A stretch of 64,000 bases of DNA from Lepus europaeus (GCF_033115175.1 NC_084850.1:111893939-111957938); one strand, 5' to 3'; shown: positions 12,250-24,656, numbered from the stretch's first letter. Numbers and translations: made by a program. The notes: generated from the letters alone by a model not told the origin.

Positions 12250-13045
12250 TAGAGTACAAGTCTGAAAATTTTTTCTGTGAAGAGTAAGATAGTAAATATT
12301 TTAGATCTTCCAGACCACATAGAGTTGCAACTACTTAGAGCTTTCATTATGGCTCCAAAAAAAATGGTTATGACTGTATTACGGTTAAATTTTCTTTGTG
12401 GATATAATATTTTAACTTCATAAAATTTTAATTTGTCACAAAATATTGTACTACTCAACCATAAAAAAGAATGAAATCCTGCCTTTTGCAACAACAAAAT
12501 GGGTACAATTGGAGACCATTAAGCTTAATGAAATAGTCCAGACCAAAAAAGACATCACATTTTCTTTGATTTGTGGTAGCTAATATATAAGAATACAAAA
12601 TATTGTAATATATATGAAGGAAATTGACTTCTTGGGACTTGATTATTGTTTATAGCCATTGTCTGTATGCTTGTTGAATAGTGGTATTTCTGATTTTATT
12701 TTGTTGATCTTTTTATTTAGTGGAACATTGTCTGATGGTAAAGTAAATTAAAAATGTTACTGCAAAACTTTCAAAAAAATGGAAGGAAGAAGGGATGGAG
12801 GGAAGAAGGGAGGGAGGGAAGTATCACTATATTCTTAGAATTGTTATCTATGAAATACTTGCAATCTATTCTCTTTATATCAATAAAAATTGGAAAAATT
12901 TTGATGAGAATGAAAGCTCAAAAATCTCTCTCTTTTGATTTCTTCCTATGTAAAAATATAGCCATCATTGTTAGAGCACACACAATACACAAACAGGTGG
13001 CAGGCTACATTTGGCTCTCAGGCCACAGTTTGTTGACTTTTATTT
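12250..13045. mobile_element. Possible hAT/Charlie-type relic split by an old L1 3' end
   Basis: The left part (about 12270-12360) and the right part (about 12960-13045, 'ggctctcaggccacagtttg') resemble the two halves of an old mammalian hAT-type non-autonomous DNA transposon. The middle (about 12440-12905) resembles an old plus-strand L1 3' end. A GGAA-type purine patch lies at about 12780-12822. The call is from general resemblance only. Confidence 0.35.
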
Positions 13046-13049
13046 TATA

Positions 13050-14660
13050 GGGTCAAGATCTATGGGATGAAATAAAATTTGATCCCATCTGAATATGTAA
13101 AGTAGTTTAGACTTGTGGAATATCTAATACTTAACACAATTCAACTATACTAACGTGACTATTGAAGTGCCAAAATAATCACTAGGTGGCTCTGTTCTGT
13201 GAATGTTTCTGTTTCTAACAGAATTTTACCCATCCTTTGCTTTTGCCATAAGTTCAGCACTAGATGGCACCAACTACTGACAACATATTTTTTATCTTTT
13301 CAAATTAATATTCCCACATACAGAAACGATTTCTTGTTTTCCCTGTCAAGTGAAAAATACGTTATTAATGTGTTTCCTTATTACCATGACTAAATAATTA
13401 GTATAACAAACTCACATGCCCTATCACAAGGAGCACGTTTGTGTAATAATAGATGAAAATCATACATTTGGCAAATAAAACTCATACTATTAGGAACTAT
13501 AGAAAATTAACCTAACACACTAAAATAGTTCCCAAGAATCAAATTCCAAATAATATTTTGTAAAGTAGGTGCATATTAAGTAATTCGTTGATTCAAAACT
13601 GAAGTTGATTTCACTGCATATTTAAGTGTATATGTGTGTATGTGTATATATATGTGTGTGTGTTTATGCATATTATTTCTGAAATCCAGAGAAATGACAC
13701 ATTAATATACCCTCTGTGAAGTAAAAGCAATTCAACCAGGTCATTGCTTTGTTTAGTTGGTTACAGTTGCATTCAAAATCTTATTATTGGTACTGCTTCA
13801 TTGGAGACACTTAAGTCTGTTATAAAGGCAGTATTTCATTTCTTATATTGGCTTGCTAGCTTTGAAAATGTAGTTTATAAGTCACTTTGAGTAGATCTGA
13901 TTTTCCTCGACTGAAAGAGATGGATCTGATTGTAAGTTTCCACAAAGGCAAACTTTCAAAATTTACATATGACATACAAATGCAAGGATAGTACGTAGAT
14001 GAATTACTGATACATCTAAAAATGAAAGGTTTTAGAAACAATTGATTTTATCATTGGCTCCTTTTACCTTCTTTACCATCTTCTTAATTTAGATTTCCCT
14101 GAAGCTGAAGAATAATAGATGTGGGAATCCATTTTTGTCGTTTTACTTTACTGCCAAATCCATACTGTAATTTCTTTCTCACATGCTGTTTTCCAAATGT
14201 CATGATATTAGAAGGCTGTTTGTTTTTATTCAATTTTAAGTGTTTCAATATGTGTGAAATGAATTGCATTCTGTGTGTGCATACCCAATGCATTTCTGAG
14301 CAAAAGAACTCTAAAAATAGCTCATGAATCACCAAGTTTAAAATCTAATAAAAATGTTTTCAGTGTAGTGAAGGGTTGAGCAAAGCATATGTAGTTATCT
14401 CTGTCTCCTCATTCTTTTTCATTTCCATATGAAAAATGAGTTTTGCTTTGATCTCTTTTTTATTCATGTGTATATTAAATCAAGAAATTACATGATACAA
14501 TTTATACATTCTGAATCTGGTAGAATGTCATTATCAACTCAAAGCAATGTCTATTTATTGTCATACCTATATATCAATAGAATAATAAAAGTTACATATT
14601 ATTCTTGAATTAGTTTCTCTACTGGTGCCAGCTTTGCTTTCCATTGAACAGAAGTTCTTC
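13050..14660. other. Unique AT-rich DNA, nothing recognised
   Basis: A 1.6-kb stretch without a recognised gene or young repeat. It contains a short imperfect (TG/TA)n tract near 13627-13670. It runs up to the target site of the L1 at 14678. Confidence 0.45.
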
Positions 14661-15149
14661 ACTCCCTATCATTTTTTTTTTTTAAAAGGGTGAGCCTTTT
14701 ATTTTTTTATTTTTTTTTAACTTTTATTTAATGAATATAAATTTCCAGTATACAGCTTATGGATTACAATGGCTTCCCCTTCCCATAATTTCCCTCCCAC
14801 CCGCAACCCTCCCCTCTCCCGCTCCCTCTCCCTTTCCATTCACATCAAGATTCATTTTCAATTCTATTTATATACAGAAGATCAATTTAGTATAAATACT
14901 TCAACAGTTTGCACCCACATAGAAACACAAAGTGAAACATACTGTTTGAGTACTAGTTATAGCATTAAATCAAAATGTACAGTACATTAAGGACAGAGAT
15001 CCCACATCAGGAGCAAGCGCACAGTGGCTCCTGTTGTTGACCCAACAAATTGACACTCTAGTTTATGGCGCCAGTAACCACCCTAGGCTGTCGTCATGAG
15101 TTGCCAAGGCTATGGAAGCCTTCCAAGTTTGCCGACTCTGATCATATTT

Positions 15150-16965
15150 AGACAAGGTCATAAAAGACAGGGTGAGGATAGTAACCAATGATCCTAAGAG
15201 TGGCCTTAACCAGGTCTGAACAATTATACAGCATTAAGTGGGGAAGAGGACCATCAGTACACACAGGTTGGGAGTAGAGCCATTGGTGGTAGAGTAGAGG
15301 TTATGATTACAAAGGAATGAGGCCCAAGTGGACTAGACAGGGTCTAGAACAAAGGACAGAGTCATTATTAGAGGAGCTAAGAAAGGTGCTGTCTAAGCTA
15401 CAAGTAATTTTTCTGATTGAGAGGCAAATAGAACCTGATAGAAGGGGCTTGATAATAATCTGGTGGGCTTTAGGCCTTGTAAGTTAAGAGGCCCAGACCT
15501 ATCTATCTCTTCACATGGGGTATATCCTAAGGGAGGTGTGAACCTCCTAGGGGAAGGCACTCTGTTGACTTTCATTACTTGGCTGGCCTGGGAGGAGAGC
15601 TGGCCAGGTAAAGGCAGGTGGCATCTCTAACAAGAAATTTACAGTTCTGCCTGCAATGTTGCTGACCCTACTTGGCTGTCCCCTCAACTGCAGTGGTCAC
15701 TTTGGAAGTTGGGCTGAGTGAAGGGCTTTTCAGCTTGGAGCCAATAAGATCTGTGGCTCTGACCTGGGCATCCTTCGACTCCAGGGCAGGTCCATTTCCA
15801 GTGATCCAACTCTTGGCAGAGCTGCCAGGGCTCTTCACAAGCTGACTTCTGCTGAAGCCCAGGCTTACCACATTGAAAGCCACTGCAGTGGACTGGCCTG
15901 TTGGGTCTCCTTGAGGGCAGATCACTGTACAGATCAGCCATTAATAGGCCTGCCACCCATTGCTTCTGATGCCTAGCTTTCTTTTCCTCCTGGTTTGTGT
16001 TAAAGCAGACCAGACGATGCAAGTCAAGGGAGTGCCCGTGTCCCATCTCTAATCTTTGGTGGCCTGAACTACAAGTCTATAGTCACAGGCATGTTCTGTA
16101 GTAGTTTTTCTAAGGTAGACAATGCCCATGAGGAAAATTATATTCTCACTTTAAAACTTTCTTTCCCTTTGGTCTGAAAGGGAGGTTTTTTTTTTACTTA
16201 CTGTATACTTCGCTGATGGCGATGTGAATCTAGCTATGAGATTATTAGTTAAGTTCTTATTTTGGCTATGCTATTACAGAAAAATGTTAGCCATCTCTTA
16301 TAAGGTCTAAAGATTAAATTGTGCATCCTACAGATTCCTTCATAATAGAATTAGTTCCCTACCTTGAAGAGAATAGAGAAGTGAAAGAACAAGTTGGGCT
16401 TAGAATAGAGAAATGAGGGAGCAAGTCCTAGATCACTTGCTGACAATAGCAATATTACATGAATACTTAGCAAACCGTTTCAACCCTTAGATAAGAACTT
16501 AATAAAACATTTACCGGAAGGTCCAATGCCTTCTATAAATTTTAAGAATCATGTATTTGAAAACACGTCTTAAATATCTAACATGGTGTAGTTTGTTTAA
16601 CCAGTAAACTTAAGCACAAACATCTAAAATGTTTTTAGTTTCTTTCTACCAACAAGTTTAAAACATATGATACACAGATTCAGGTCATACAAATTAAAAT
16701 GTATCTTTGATTGATTTTAGCAGCTTAAATTTATGGACAATCTTATCTAAAAGCCATTTAAAATAAAACTCTTAATAAAATTTCCCCATGTGGACATACA
16801 ATATGTACGCACATATAACATAGCATAATAGACCAATATCAAAATCCAAAATATCTTTTTGAAATAAGATTCCTTAAAATCATGACATAACATAGACCAA
16901 ATCTGATCATTGTTACAAGGTGATTATTCAAGTCTTTGAAAATAAGCACATAGTTAAATAACCCA
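15150..16965 (-). mobile_element. Retrovirus-like segment inside the L1 3' UTR
   Basis: Compared with ordinary L1 3' UTRs in this window (48495-50218), the piece between the 'ggaggagatg' block and the 'gtcggcaaac' block is replaced by about 1.8 kb of unrelated sequence. The same segment is in the other young L1 (34016-36570). It includes a fossil gag-like frame (15684-16046). I infer it was captured from an endogenous retrovirus by template switching or recombination. Breakpoints are approximate. Confidence 0.6.
15684..16046 (-). pseudogene. Fossil gag nucleocapsid-like frame (120 codons)
   Basis: The frame has a charged Glu/Lys/Arg/Gln-rich stretch (about residues 15-30) followed by two cysteine-rich knots like the zinc knuckles of retroviral nucleocapsid. 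The first keeps FQCGKPG but has lost its first cysteine and its histidine. The second keeps a C-x4-H-x4-C-P order with the typical HWK, but its first cysteine is a tryptophan. Spacing and flanking composition fit a gamma-like (class I) gag. With missing zinc ligands and no capsid or matrix part it is non-functional. It could instead be a chance Cys-rich frame, but its presence in two L1 copies shows the sequence travels with the L1. Confidence 0.5.
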
Positions 16966-17219
16966 TAGCTCTTCATCTCCTCCCTCTCTTTTTCCACTCT
17001 TAGATTTAACAGGGATCACTTTTCAGTTAAAATTTAAACACCTAAGAATAATTGTGTGTTAATTACTGAGTTCAACCAATAGTACTAGAACCACAACAAC
17101 AAGAACAAATACTAAAAATGATAAAGTATTACATTGTACATCTAAAGTCAGGACAGGAGCTGATCAGTTCATTGTTGCTTATAGTGTCCATTTCACTTAA
17201 CAGGTTTCCCCTTTGGCGC

Positions 17220-17462
17220 TCAGTTGTCACCAATCAGGGAAAACAAATGATATTTTTCTCTTTGGGACTGGCTTAATTCACTCAGCATGATGTTTTCCAG
17301 ATTGCTCCATCTTGTTGCAAATGACCGGATTTCATTGTTTCTTACTGCTGTATAGTATTCTATGGAGTACATGTCCCATAATTTCTTTATCCAGTCTACT
17401 GTTGATGGGCATTTGGGTTGGTTCCAGGTCTTAGCTATTGTGAATTGAGCTGCAATAAACAT
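17220..17462 (-). pseudogene. L1 ORF2 C-terminal tail, out of frame
   Basis: These 80 codons are the normal end of ORF2, ending HLFSLIGDN as in the fragment at 4437, but are one frame away from the main ORF2. Compared with that fragment, a run of T (A on the coding strand) near 17480 is one base shorter, which explains the shift. The part contains the last conserved C-terminal block of L1 ORF2p. Confidence 0.85.
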
Positions 17463-20400
17463 TAATGTGCAGATGGCTTTTTATTTGCCAAATTAATTTC
17501 CTTTGGGTAAATTCCAAGGAGTGGGATGGCTGGGTTGTATGGTAGGGTTATGTTCAGGTTTCTGAGGAATCTCCAGACTGACTTCCATAGTGGCTTAACC
17601 AGTTTACATTCCCACCAACAGTGGATTAGTGTCCCTTTTTCCCCACATCCTCTCCAGCATCTGTTGTTGGTAGATTTCTGAATGTGAGCCATTCTAACTG
17701 GGGTGAGATGGAACCTCCTTGTGGTTTTGATTTGCATTTCTCTGATTGCTAGTGATCTTGAACATTTTTTCATGTGTCTGTTGGCCATTTGGATTTCCTC
17801 TTTCGAAAAATGTCTATTGAGGTCCTTGGCCCATCTCTTAAGTGGGTTGTTTGTTTTGTTGTTGTGGATTTTCTTGATTTCTTTGTAGATTCTGGTTATC
17901 AATCCTTTATCTGTAGTATAGTTTGTGAATATTTTTTCCCATTCTGTCGGTTGCCTCTTCACTTTCCTGACTGTTTCTTTTGAAGTACAGAAACTTCTCA
18001 ATTTGATGCAATCCCAAATGTTAATTTTGGTTTTGACTGCCTGTGCTGTTGGAGTATTTTCCAGGAAGTCTTTGCCTGTGCCTATATCTTGCAGGGTTTC
18101 TCCAATGCTCTCTAATAATTTGATGGTTTCGGGTCGTAGATTTAAGTCTTTAATCCATGTTGAGTGAATTTTTGTGTAAGGTGATAGGTATGGGTCTTGC
18201 TTCAAGCTTCTGCACGTGGAAATCCAATTTTCCCAGCACCATTTATTGAATAGACTGTCCTTATTCCAGGGATTAGATTTGGATCTTTGGTCAAATATAA
18301 GTTGGCTGTAGATGTTTGGATTGATTTCTGGTGTTTCTATTCTGTTCCATTGGTCTATCCATCTGTTTCTGTACCAGTACCATGCTGTTTTGATAACAAC
18401 TGCCCTGTAGTATGTCCTAAAATCAGGTATTGTGATGCCTCCGGCTTTGTTTTTGTTGTACAGGATTGCTTTGGCTATTCGAGGTCTTCTGTGTCTCCAT
18501 ATGAATTTCAGCATCATTTTTTCCAGATCTGAGAAGAAGGTCTTCGGGATCTTGATGGGTATTGCATTGAATGTATAAATTGCTTTTGGGAGAATAGACA
18601 TTTTGATGATATTGATTCTTCCAATCCATGAGCATGGAAGATTTCTCCATTTTTTGGTATCCTCTTCTATTTCTTTCTGTAAGGTTTTGTAGTTTTCATC
18701 GTAGAGATCTTTAACGTCTTTGGTTAAGTTTATTCCAAGGTATTTGATTGTTTTTGTAGCTATTTTGAATGGGATTGATTTTAGAAGTTCTTCCTCAGCC
18801 GTGGCATTGCCTGTGTATACAAAGGCTGTTGATTTTTGTGGATTGATTTTATATCCTGCTACTTTGCCAAACTCTTCGATGAGTTCCAGCAGTCTCTTAG
18901 TAGAGTTCTTTGGGTCCCCTAAATAAAGAATCATATCATCTGCAAAGAGGGATAGTTTGAGTTCGTCCTTCCCGATTTGTATCCCTTTAATTTCTTTTTC
19001 TTGCCTAATAGCTCTGGCCAAAACTTCCAGAACTATATTGAATAGCAGTGGTGAGAGAGGGCATCCCTGTCTGGTACCAGATTTCAGTGGAAATGCTTCC
19101 AACTTTTCCCCATTCAATAGGATGTTGGCCGTGGGTTTTTCATATATTGCTTTGATTGTATTAAGGAATGTTCCTTCCATACCCAGTTTGCTTAGAGTTT
19201 TCATCATGAAAGGGTGTTGTATTTTATCAAATGCTTTCTCTGCGTCTATTGAGAGAATCATATGGTTTTTCTTCTGCAGTCTGTTAATGTAGTGTATTAC
19301 GTTGATTGTTTTGCGAGTGTTGAACCATCCCTGCATACCGGGGATGAATCCCACTTGGTCTGGGTGGATGATCTTTCTGATGTGTTGTTGCATTCTATTG
19401 GCCAGAATTTTATTGAGTATTTTTGCATCTATGTTCATCAGGGATATTGGTCTGTAATTCTCTTTCAATGTTGCATCTCTTTCTGGCTTAGGAATTAAGG
19501 TGATGGTGGCTTCATAGAAAGAATTTGGGAGGATTCCCTCTTTTTCGATTGCTCTGAATAGTTTGAGAAGAATTGGAGTTAGTTCTTCTCTAAATGTCTG
19601 GTAGAACTCAGCAGTGAATCCATCTGGCCCTGGGCTTTTCTTTGTTGGGAGGGCCTTTATTACTGTTTCAATTTCTGTGTCAGTTATTGGTCTGTTTAGG
19701 TTTTCTATGTCTTCCTGGCTCAATTTAGGGAGGTTGTATGTGTCCAAGAATCTGTCCATTTCTGATAGATTTCCCTGTTTGCTGGCATACAAGTCCTTGT
19801 AGTAATTTCTGATGATTCTTTTTATTTCTGTGGCGTCTGTTGTTATGTTTCCCATTTCATCTCTGATCCTATTGATTTGGGTCTTTTCTCTTCTTTTTTT
19901 AGTTAGTTGGGCCAATGGGGTGTCAATTTTGTTTATTTTTTCAAAAAACCAGCTCCTTGTTTGGCTGATTGTTTGTAATGTTTTTTTGGATTCAATCCTG
20001 TTGATTTCTTCTCTGATTTTAATTATTTCTCTTCTCCTACTGGGTTTGGGTTTGGTTTGCTGCAGATTTTCTAGATCCTTGAGATGACTTGAAAGCTCAT
20101 CTATTTGGTGCCTTTCCAATTTCTTGATGTAGGCACCTATTGATATAAACTTTCCTCTTAACACTGCTTTTGTTGTATCCCATAGGTTTTGGTATGTTGT
20201 GCTGTTATCCTCATTTACTTCCAGAAAATTTTTGATTTCTCTTTTAATTTCTTCTATGACCCATTGTTCATTCAGGAGCATGTTGTTCAATCTCCATGTG
20301 TTTGCACGTGCTCTAGGGATTCCTGAGTTGCCAATTTCCAATTTCATTCCTTTGTGGTCTGAGAAGCTGCATGGTATGATTCTAATTCTTTTGAATTTGC

Positions 20401-21043
20401 TGAGACTTGCTTTATGGCCTAGTATGTGGTCAATCCTAGAGAGGGTTCCATGTACTGCTGAGAAGAATGTAAAGTCCTTAGATGTAGGATGAAATGTTCT
20501 GTAGATATCTGTTAGATCCATTTGGGCTATAGTGTCATTTAAATCTACTGTCTCCTTGTTGATCTTCTGTCCTGTTGATCTGTCTATCTCTGAGAGTGGA
20601 GTATTGAAGTCCCCCAGTACTATTGTATTGGGGTCTAAGTCTCCCTTTAAGTCCCTTAACAAGTCTTTTAAATAAGCTGGTGCCCTGTAATTAGGTGCAT
20701 ATACATTGATAATCGTTATATCTTCCTGTTGAATGGATCCCTTAATCATTAAATAGTGCCCCTCTTTGTCTCTCCTAACAGTTTTTGTGGTAAAGTTTAT
20801 GTTGTCCGATACTAAGATGGCTACGCCCGCTCTCTTTTCATTTCTGTTGGCGTGGTATATCTTTTTCCAGCCTTTCACTCTCAGCCTGTATGGATCATTG
20901 TTGGATGGATGGGTTTCTTGTAAGCAGCAAAAGGATGGGTTTTGTTCCTTAACCCAATCAGCCAATCGGTGTCTTTTAACTGGACAGTTCAAGCCATTAA
21001 CATTTAATGTGACTATTGAGAAGGAGTAACTTTGCCCTGCCAT
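17462..21043 (-). CDS. L1 ORF2 protein (endonuclease and reverse transcriptase), C-terminally frameshifted
   Basis: A 1193-residue L1 ORF2 protein that nicks target DNA and copies L1 RNA at the nick (target-primed reverse transcription). The APE-type endonuclease spans about residues 1-240 with N14, E43 (QETH), D145 and N147 (GDFN), D205 (SRIDH) and the SDH triad at 228-230. The reverse transcriptase spans about 490-770 with D600 (SIDAEKAFD) and the catalytic FADD at 700-703. A cysteine knuckle [18 protein letters not shown] lies at 1129-1146. All catalytic residues are present. A one-base deletion near codon 1187 removes the last 80 or so residues, which lie in the next frame (17220-17462). 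L1 ORF2 is normally about 1275 residues, so this copy is otherwise full length. It lies 68 bp downstream of ORF1, the usual bicistronic layout. Confidence 0.95.
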   Translation of the reverse strand: MAGQSYSFSIVTLNVNGLNCPVKRHRLADWVKEQNPSFCCLQETHPSNNDPYRLRVKGWKKIYHANRNEKRAGVAILVSDNINFTTKTVRRDKEGHYLMIKGSIQQEDITIINVYAPNYRAPAYLKDLLRDLKGDLDPNTIVLGDFNTPLSEIDRSTGQKINKETVDLNDTIAQMDLTDIYRTFHPTSKDFTFFSAVHGTLSRIDHILGHKASLSKFKRIRIIPCSFSDHKGMKLEIGNSGIPRARANTWRLNNMLLNEQWVIEEIKREIKNFLEVNEDNSTTYQNLWDTTKAVLRGKFISIGAYIKKLERHQIDELSSHLKDLENLQQTKPKPSRRREIIKIREEINRIESKKTLQTISQTRSWFFEKINKIDTPLAQLTKKRREKTQINRIRDEMGNITTDATEIKRIIRNYYKDLYASKQGNLSEMDRFLDTYNLPKLSQEDIENLNRPITDTEIETVIKALPTKKSPGPDGFTAEFYQTFREELTPILLKLFRAIEKEGILPNSFYEATITLIPKPERDATLKENYRPISLMNIDAKILNKILANRMQQHIRKIIHPDQVGFIPGMQGWFNTRKTINVIHYINRLQKKNHMILSIDAEKAFDKIQHPFMMKTLSKLGMEGTFLNTIKAIYEKPTANILLNGEKLEAFPLKSGTRQGCPLSPLLFNIVLEVLARAIRQEKEIKGIQIGKDELKLSLFADDMILYLGDPKNSTKRLLELIEEFGKVAGYKINPQKSTAFVYTGNATAEEELLKSIPFKIATKTIKYLGINLTKDVKDLYDENYKTLQKEIEEDTKKWRNLPCSWIGRINIIKMSILPKAIYTFNAIPIKIPKTFFSDLEKMMLKFIWRHRRPRIAKAILYNKNKAGGITIPDFRTYYRAVVIKTAWYWYRNRWIDQWNRIETPEINPNIYSQLIFDQRSKSNPWNKDSLFNKWCWENWISTCRSLKQDPYLSPYTKIHSTWIKDLNLRPETIKLLESIGETLQDIGTGKDFLENTPTAQAVKTKINIWDCIKLRSFCTSKETVRKVKRQPTEWEKIFTNYTTDKGLITRIYKEIKKIHNNKTNNPLKRWAKDLNRHFSKEEIQMANRHMKKCSRSLAIREMQIKTTRRFHLTPVRMAHIQKSTNNRCWRGCGEKGTLIHCWWECKLVKPLWKSVWRFLRNLNITLPYNPAIPLLGIYPKEINLANKKPSAH

Positions 21044-21111
21044 TAGCCAAAGATACTTTCTAATATATGGTTTGAGATTCCTGTGATCTTTTGGTGTGAG
21101 GTTTCCTACCT

Positions 21112-22173
21112 TTACCTTCTTTCATATTGGTGACCGTGTTTCTGTGTTTCTGTATGTAACACATCTTTAAGCATCTTTTGCAGGGCTGGGCGAGTGGCGA
21201 CAAATTCTTTCAATGTCTGTTTGCTGTGAAAGGTCTTTATTTCACCTTCATTTATAAATGAGAGCTTTGCAGGATATAATATTCTGGGCTGGCAGTTTTT
21301 CTCTCTTAGCACCTGGGCTATGTCTCGCCATTCTCTCCTAGCTTGTAGGGTTTCTGAAGAGAAGTCAGCTGTGAGTCTAATTGGAGATCCTCTGAGAGTA
21401 ATCTGGCGTTTCTCTCTTGCACATTTTAGGATCTTTTCTTTGTGTTTCACTGTGGTGAGTTTGATTACGACGTGTCGTGGTGAGGATCTCTTTTGGTCAT
21501 GTTTATTAGGGGTTCTATGAGCTTCCTGTATTAGGATGTCTCTGTCTTTCTCCAAACCTGGGAAATTTTCTGCTAGTATCTCACTAAAAAGGCCTTCTAA
21601 TCCTTTCTCTCTCTCCATGCCTTCAGGTACTCCTAGAACCCGAATGTTGGGTTTTTTAAGAGTATCCTGTAGATTCCTGACAGTATTTTTTAGATTTCTG
21701 ATTTCTTCTTCTTTTCTTTGATTTGATTGTTTCCTTTCCTGTTCTCTGTCTTCTAAGTCTGATATTCTCTCTTCTGCTTCGCCCATTCTGTTTTTAAGAC
21801 TCTCTAATGTGTTTGTCATTTGATCTATTGAATTCTTCATTTCATTATGATTTCTCGTCATTATCACCATTTCTTGTTCCACTAGTTGTTTCATTTCATT
21901 TTGATTCCTCCTTAATATTTCATTTTCACGAGAGAGATTTTCTACCTTGTCCATTAAGGATTTCTGTAGTTCAAGAATTTGTTTTTGAGAACTTCTTAAT
22001 GTTCTTATCAATTTTTTGAGATCTGCTTCTTGTATTTCTTCAATCTCCTCATCTTCATAATCTTGAATTGGGGTGTCTTTTTCATTTGGGGGTGTCATAG
22101 TGTCTTCCTTGTTCTTGTTACCTCGGTTTTTGCGTTTGTTGTTTGGCATGTTGGAGATATTTGGTTTCTTCAC
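21112..22173 (-). CDS. L1 ORF1 protein (RNA-binding chaperone)
   Basis: An intact 353-residue L1 ORF1 protein. It trimerises and coats L1 RNA to form the cytoplasmic retrotransposition particle. The N-terminal 45 or so residues are basic then acidic. A long heptad-rich coiled coil runs from about 50 to 165, with repeated E/N/R-rich segments such as [16 protein letters not shown]. Then come the RRM-like and C-terminal domains, with conserved [10 protein letters not shown] and a basic C-terminal region. Met9 is an alternative start (MPNNKRKN). There are no stops or frameshifts. It is very similar to the ORF1 at 32797, and the substitutions are mostly single residues, which points to recent common ancestry. 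Confidence 0.95.
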   Translation of the reverse strand: MKKPNISNMPNNKRKNRGNKNKEDTMTPPNEKDTPIQDYEDEEIEEIQEADLKKLIRTLRSSQKQILELQKSLMDKVENLSRENEILRRNQNEMKQLVEQEMVIMTRNHNEMKNSIDQMTNTLESLKNRMGEAEERISDLEDREQERKQSNQRKEEEIRNLKNTVRNLQDTLKKPNIRVLGVPEGMEREKGLEGLFSEILAENFPGLEKDRDILIQEAHRTPNKHDQKRSSPRHVVIKLTTVKHKEKILKCAREKRQITLRGSPIRLTADFSSETLQARREWRDIAQVLREKNCQPRILYPAKLSFINEGEIKTFHSKQTLKEFVATRPALQKMLKDVLHTETQKHGHQYERR

Positions 22174-23065
22174 TGTGGTGTTTTTTCTTGTTACACTGTG
22201 GCTCTATATTAAGTGGACTGTCTGCTTTCAGTGGAGCCTTAGAGGCTTGAGATGAGCGTGGACTGAGAGCTGTGTTTGGTTCCTCAGGGCTGAGGGTGTG
22301 TCAAAGATGACACTCCCAGGTTAGGTGTGGTAAATCTCTCTCTTTTTTGATTCAAAAGGGAAGTAATTCCGCACAGCTGAAGGTAATTGGAGGTAGTTAG
22401 CAGGCAAATGATATACCCACAGGAGCCAGAGATCGGAAGCTCTTTCCCATGGACCACACAGGGAATCTCTGCTGCCCTCAGTGTGGGCTCCAATTCTCCT
22501 GAAATCTCCCACTGGGTTGCCAAGTTAGATGCTAATCTCCTGTTATTTCACCCCTCCCCCCAGAGTCAGGTTTTTCTGTTAGGCTCAGGGCCGGTGCAGA
22601 CCTGTGGTCGCCCTGCTTATGACGTATGTCCAAAATGGCGCCTGCTCTGTCTTGCTCGCCTTTGAGAGGTGAGCGGAGAGAGAGAAACTTGTGTCCGTAT
22701 CGGTCGCTTTTTTTATTTTTTTCCTCTCTCTCTTCTAGTTAGCCTGGTGAACTTTTCCCCACGAAGTTTCAAGCCTCGTTCCCTCTAGCCTCCTCTTTCC
22801 GCTTCCCCGCTGGTGTCTTGGGCTATTGTGGTTCAGCTCACCTCGCGTTCCAGCGCTGGTGCGTTGAGTCTGCTGCTGGTGTCCCGAACTTGGGCTCCCA
22901 CGCTCTCCACACAGGTACACTGTGAATCACTAGTTCCGGAAGAGTTTCCTATGCTGTTTCATCCCCTACTCTTCCTTGACCCTGCAGTATCTCCACTTAT
23001 ATTAACCTGTCTCTCTCTCCGGACTAATCGTGTGCTCCGTTCCTATTCCGCCATCTTGCTGCCTC
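22174..23065 (-). promoter_or_regulatory. L1 5' UTR / internal promoter
   Basis: About 0.9 kb of GC-richer leader between the insertion point and ORF1. By analogy with other L1s it contains the internal RNA polymerase II promoter. Its first bases (coding strand) contain aagatggcgg, a YY1-type core that positions L1 initiation in primates. A near-identical leader is at 31897-32796. Short open frames in it differ freely between the two copies, so I do not call them genes. Confidence 0.75.
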
Positions 23066-23081
23066 CTCCCTATCATTTTTT

Positions 23082-24655
23082 AATTAAACCACATTCCTTT
23101 GAATAAGAGATCTGAACACTTATTTTGATTAGTCAAGGCATTTTGCTACACTAAAGAAAACAACTCTCTACTGTTTCTCAGAGATTTTCAACTGGCTTTT
23201 TGAAAGGAATATATTATAAACTAAAGCAAGCAATGATGTCTGTATTTTAAATTTCTTTCTTAGTTTGCATAACTCTAATAGAAATTCGCATTTTCACTGC
23301 ATTTATAAAGACATATGTTTGAACATATAGTTGATAATTATCTAGTATATAAAGCGTTAAATGAAAAGAATAAAAATGAAATTTAGACCTCTGTATTTAT
23401 TAAGATTTTTAGGATCCTGCCTTGTGGATTGAAGTTTTTACAATTATCTAATTTTTTTTCCAAATGAAAGAATAATTGGTATTTCACAGTTTAAAGATAT
23501 TTAATTTTCAGATGTCTTAGACTAAAGGACTACTTCCTTTCTCTAATTTTCACACATGAAATGATTTACCAAAGAGACCAAAAATGGCATTGGTAAAGCC
23601 TAACTCTATCATTTGCACATTAAATACTCTTGTTCTAAAGAATATTTTATAGATGTTAGCCTCCTATCAGTAAAGGTTTTAGATTACAAGTAGGTGAAAC
23701 CCCTGTATAGTATGCTGAGGGAAGCTGTGTTACTGAGATAAGGGGACCAAAAAAAGGCTAGCAGAATGTTTGGAAACTGTATGGGATTAGAAGTACTGGT
23801 TCCTAATGATGAAGAAAATCCTATTGTATGTGAACTTCAAACCAAAGCTCGGTTTGGAAATCTGGTTATTTTAACCACACTTCCTGTATATACTATCATT
23901 TGCTAGTGACTCAAATTTAATCCCTCTTCCCCCCAAATCTAAACTTCTTCAAAAACCCTTTACTCTGCCTTAATTTAGTTGAAGCCAATGTCTATATAGG
24001 ACTGTTTCATATTGGTGTAAAGGCTTCTTACTACACAGTGTCACAAAATCCATATACCTGGTATTTGGTTGTATCCACTACCGGGAAGGAATTCCTTTTT
24101 CTAATTTTTATGCAGATACTGTGAGGCTAGCAGCAGTCCTTCAATGTCTTGAATTCTCTGTTGAGAGCAATCTTCATTAAGACTACTGAACAATGTCATA
24201 TATACTATTTGATTAGGGAAGCCCTGGTTTATGCTTATTGTCCCTATAAAATTATTCATAGTACTACCTTTCATTGTCAAATATGTCCTCGGTGAAGATA
24301 AATCATATGGTCAGTCACTATACCTCCAACTCATATCTGTAGTCAGATTTTTTAAAAAAGGTCTTTAGTAAACAATGCTCAATTCCTTACTGTAACCGAC
24401 AGGGCTCAATGATCTTGCTATCTCCTTTTCTGATGCTTCAGCTCTCCCATATAATTTTGACTGGGTTTTGTGCTTATGTGGTTGACAAGCCAGATACCCT
24501 ACATTTATAGCCACTTATCCTTCTCTAGTTCATTTATTTCAACTCCATTCCATTTTCTTCACCCACAACCATGTCTATCTGAAGATTTTTCATTGTCCTG
24601 GATTGCTACAGTTATTAAATTCAAGTCTTCCATCGTTTCAATACAAAGTTGGATC
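23082..24655. other. Unique DNA, nothing recognised
   Basis: A 1.6-kb AT-rich stretch without a supported gene, RNA or young repeat. Confidence 0.45.
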
Positions 24656-24656
24656 T

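Larger units (their letters stand above)
14678..23065 (-). mobile_element. Near-intact full-length L1
   Basis: A complete minus-strand lagomorph L1 of about 8.4 kb. It is flanked by the 16-bp TSD ctccctatcatttttt at 14662-14677 and 23066-23081. The order along the minus strand is a 5' UTR (22174-23065) that opens with the GC-rich gcaagatggcggaatagg start, ORF1 (21112-22173), a short spacer, ORF2 (17462-21043 plus a shifted tail to 17220), a very long 3' UTR and an A-rich tail. The 3' UTR is about 2.5 kb because it holds a non-L1 insert (about 15150-16965) shared with the element at 31897. One single-base frameshift near the ORF2 C-terminus is the only obvious lesion, so the copy is young. Confidence 0.95.

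Noticed and set aside
15393..15575. Frame downstream of the gag-like region (also 36146-36328) considered as retroviral protease.
   Set aside because: No recognisable DTG/DSG-type active-site motif was seen, so only the nucleocapsid-like part is claimed.
22073..22255. 60-codon antisense open frame across the L1 ORF1 start, also open at 32715-32897 (ORF0-like).
   Set aside because: It lies opposite highly conserved ORF1/leader sequence, so conservation is expected from the sense strand; no independent coding signal.
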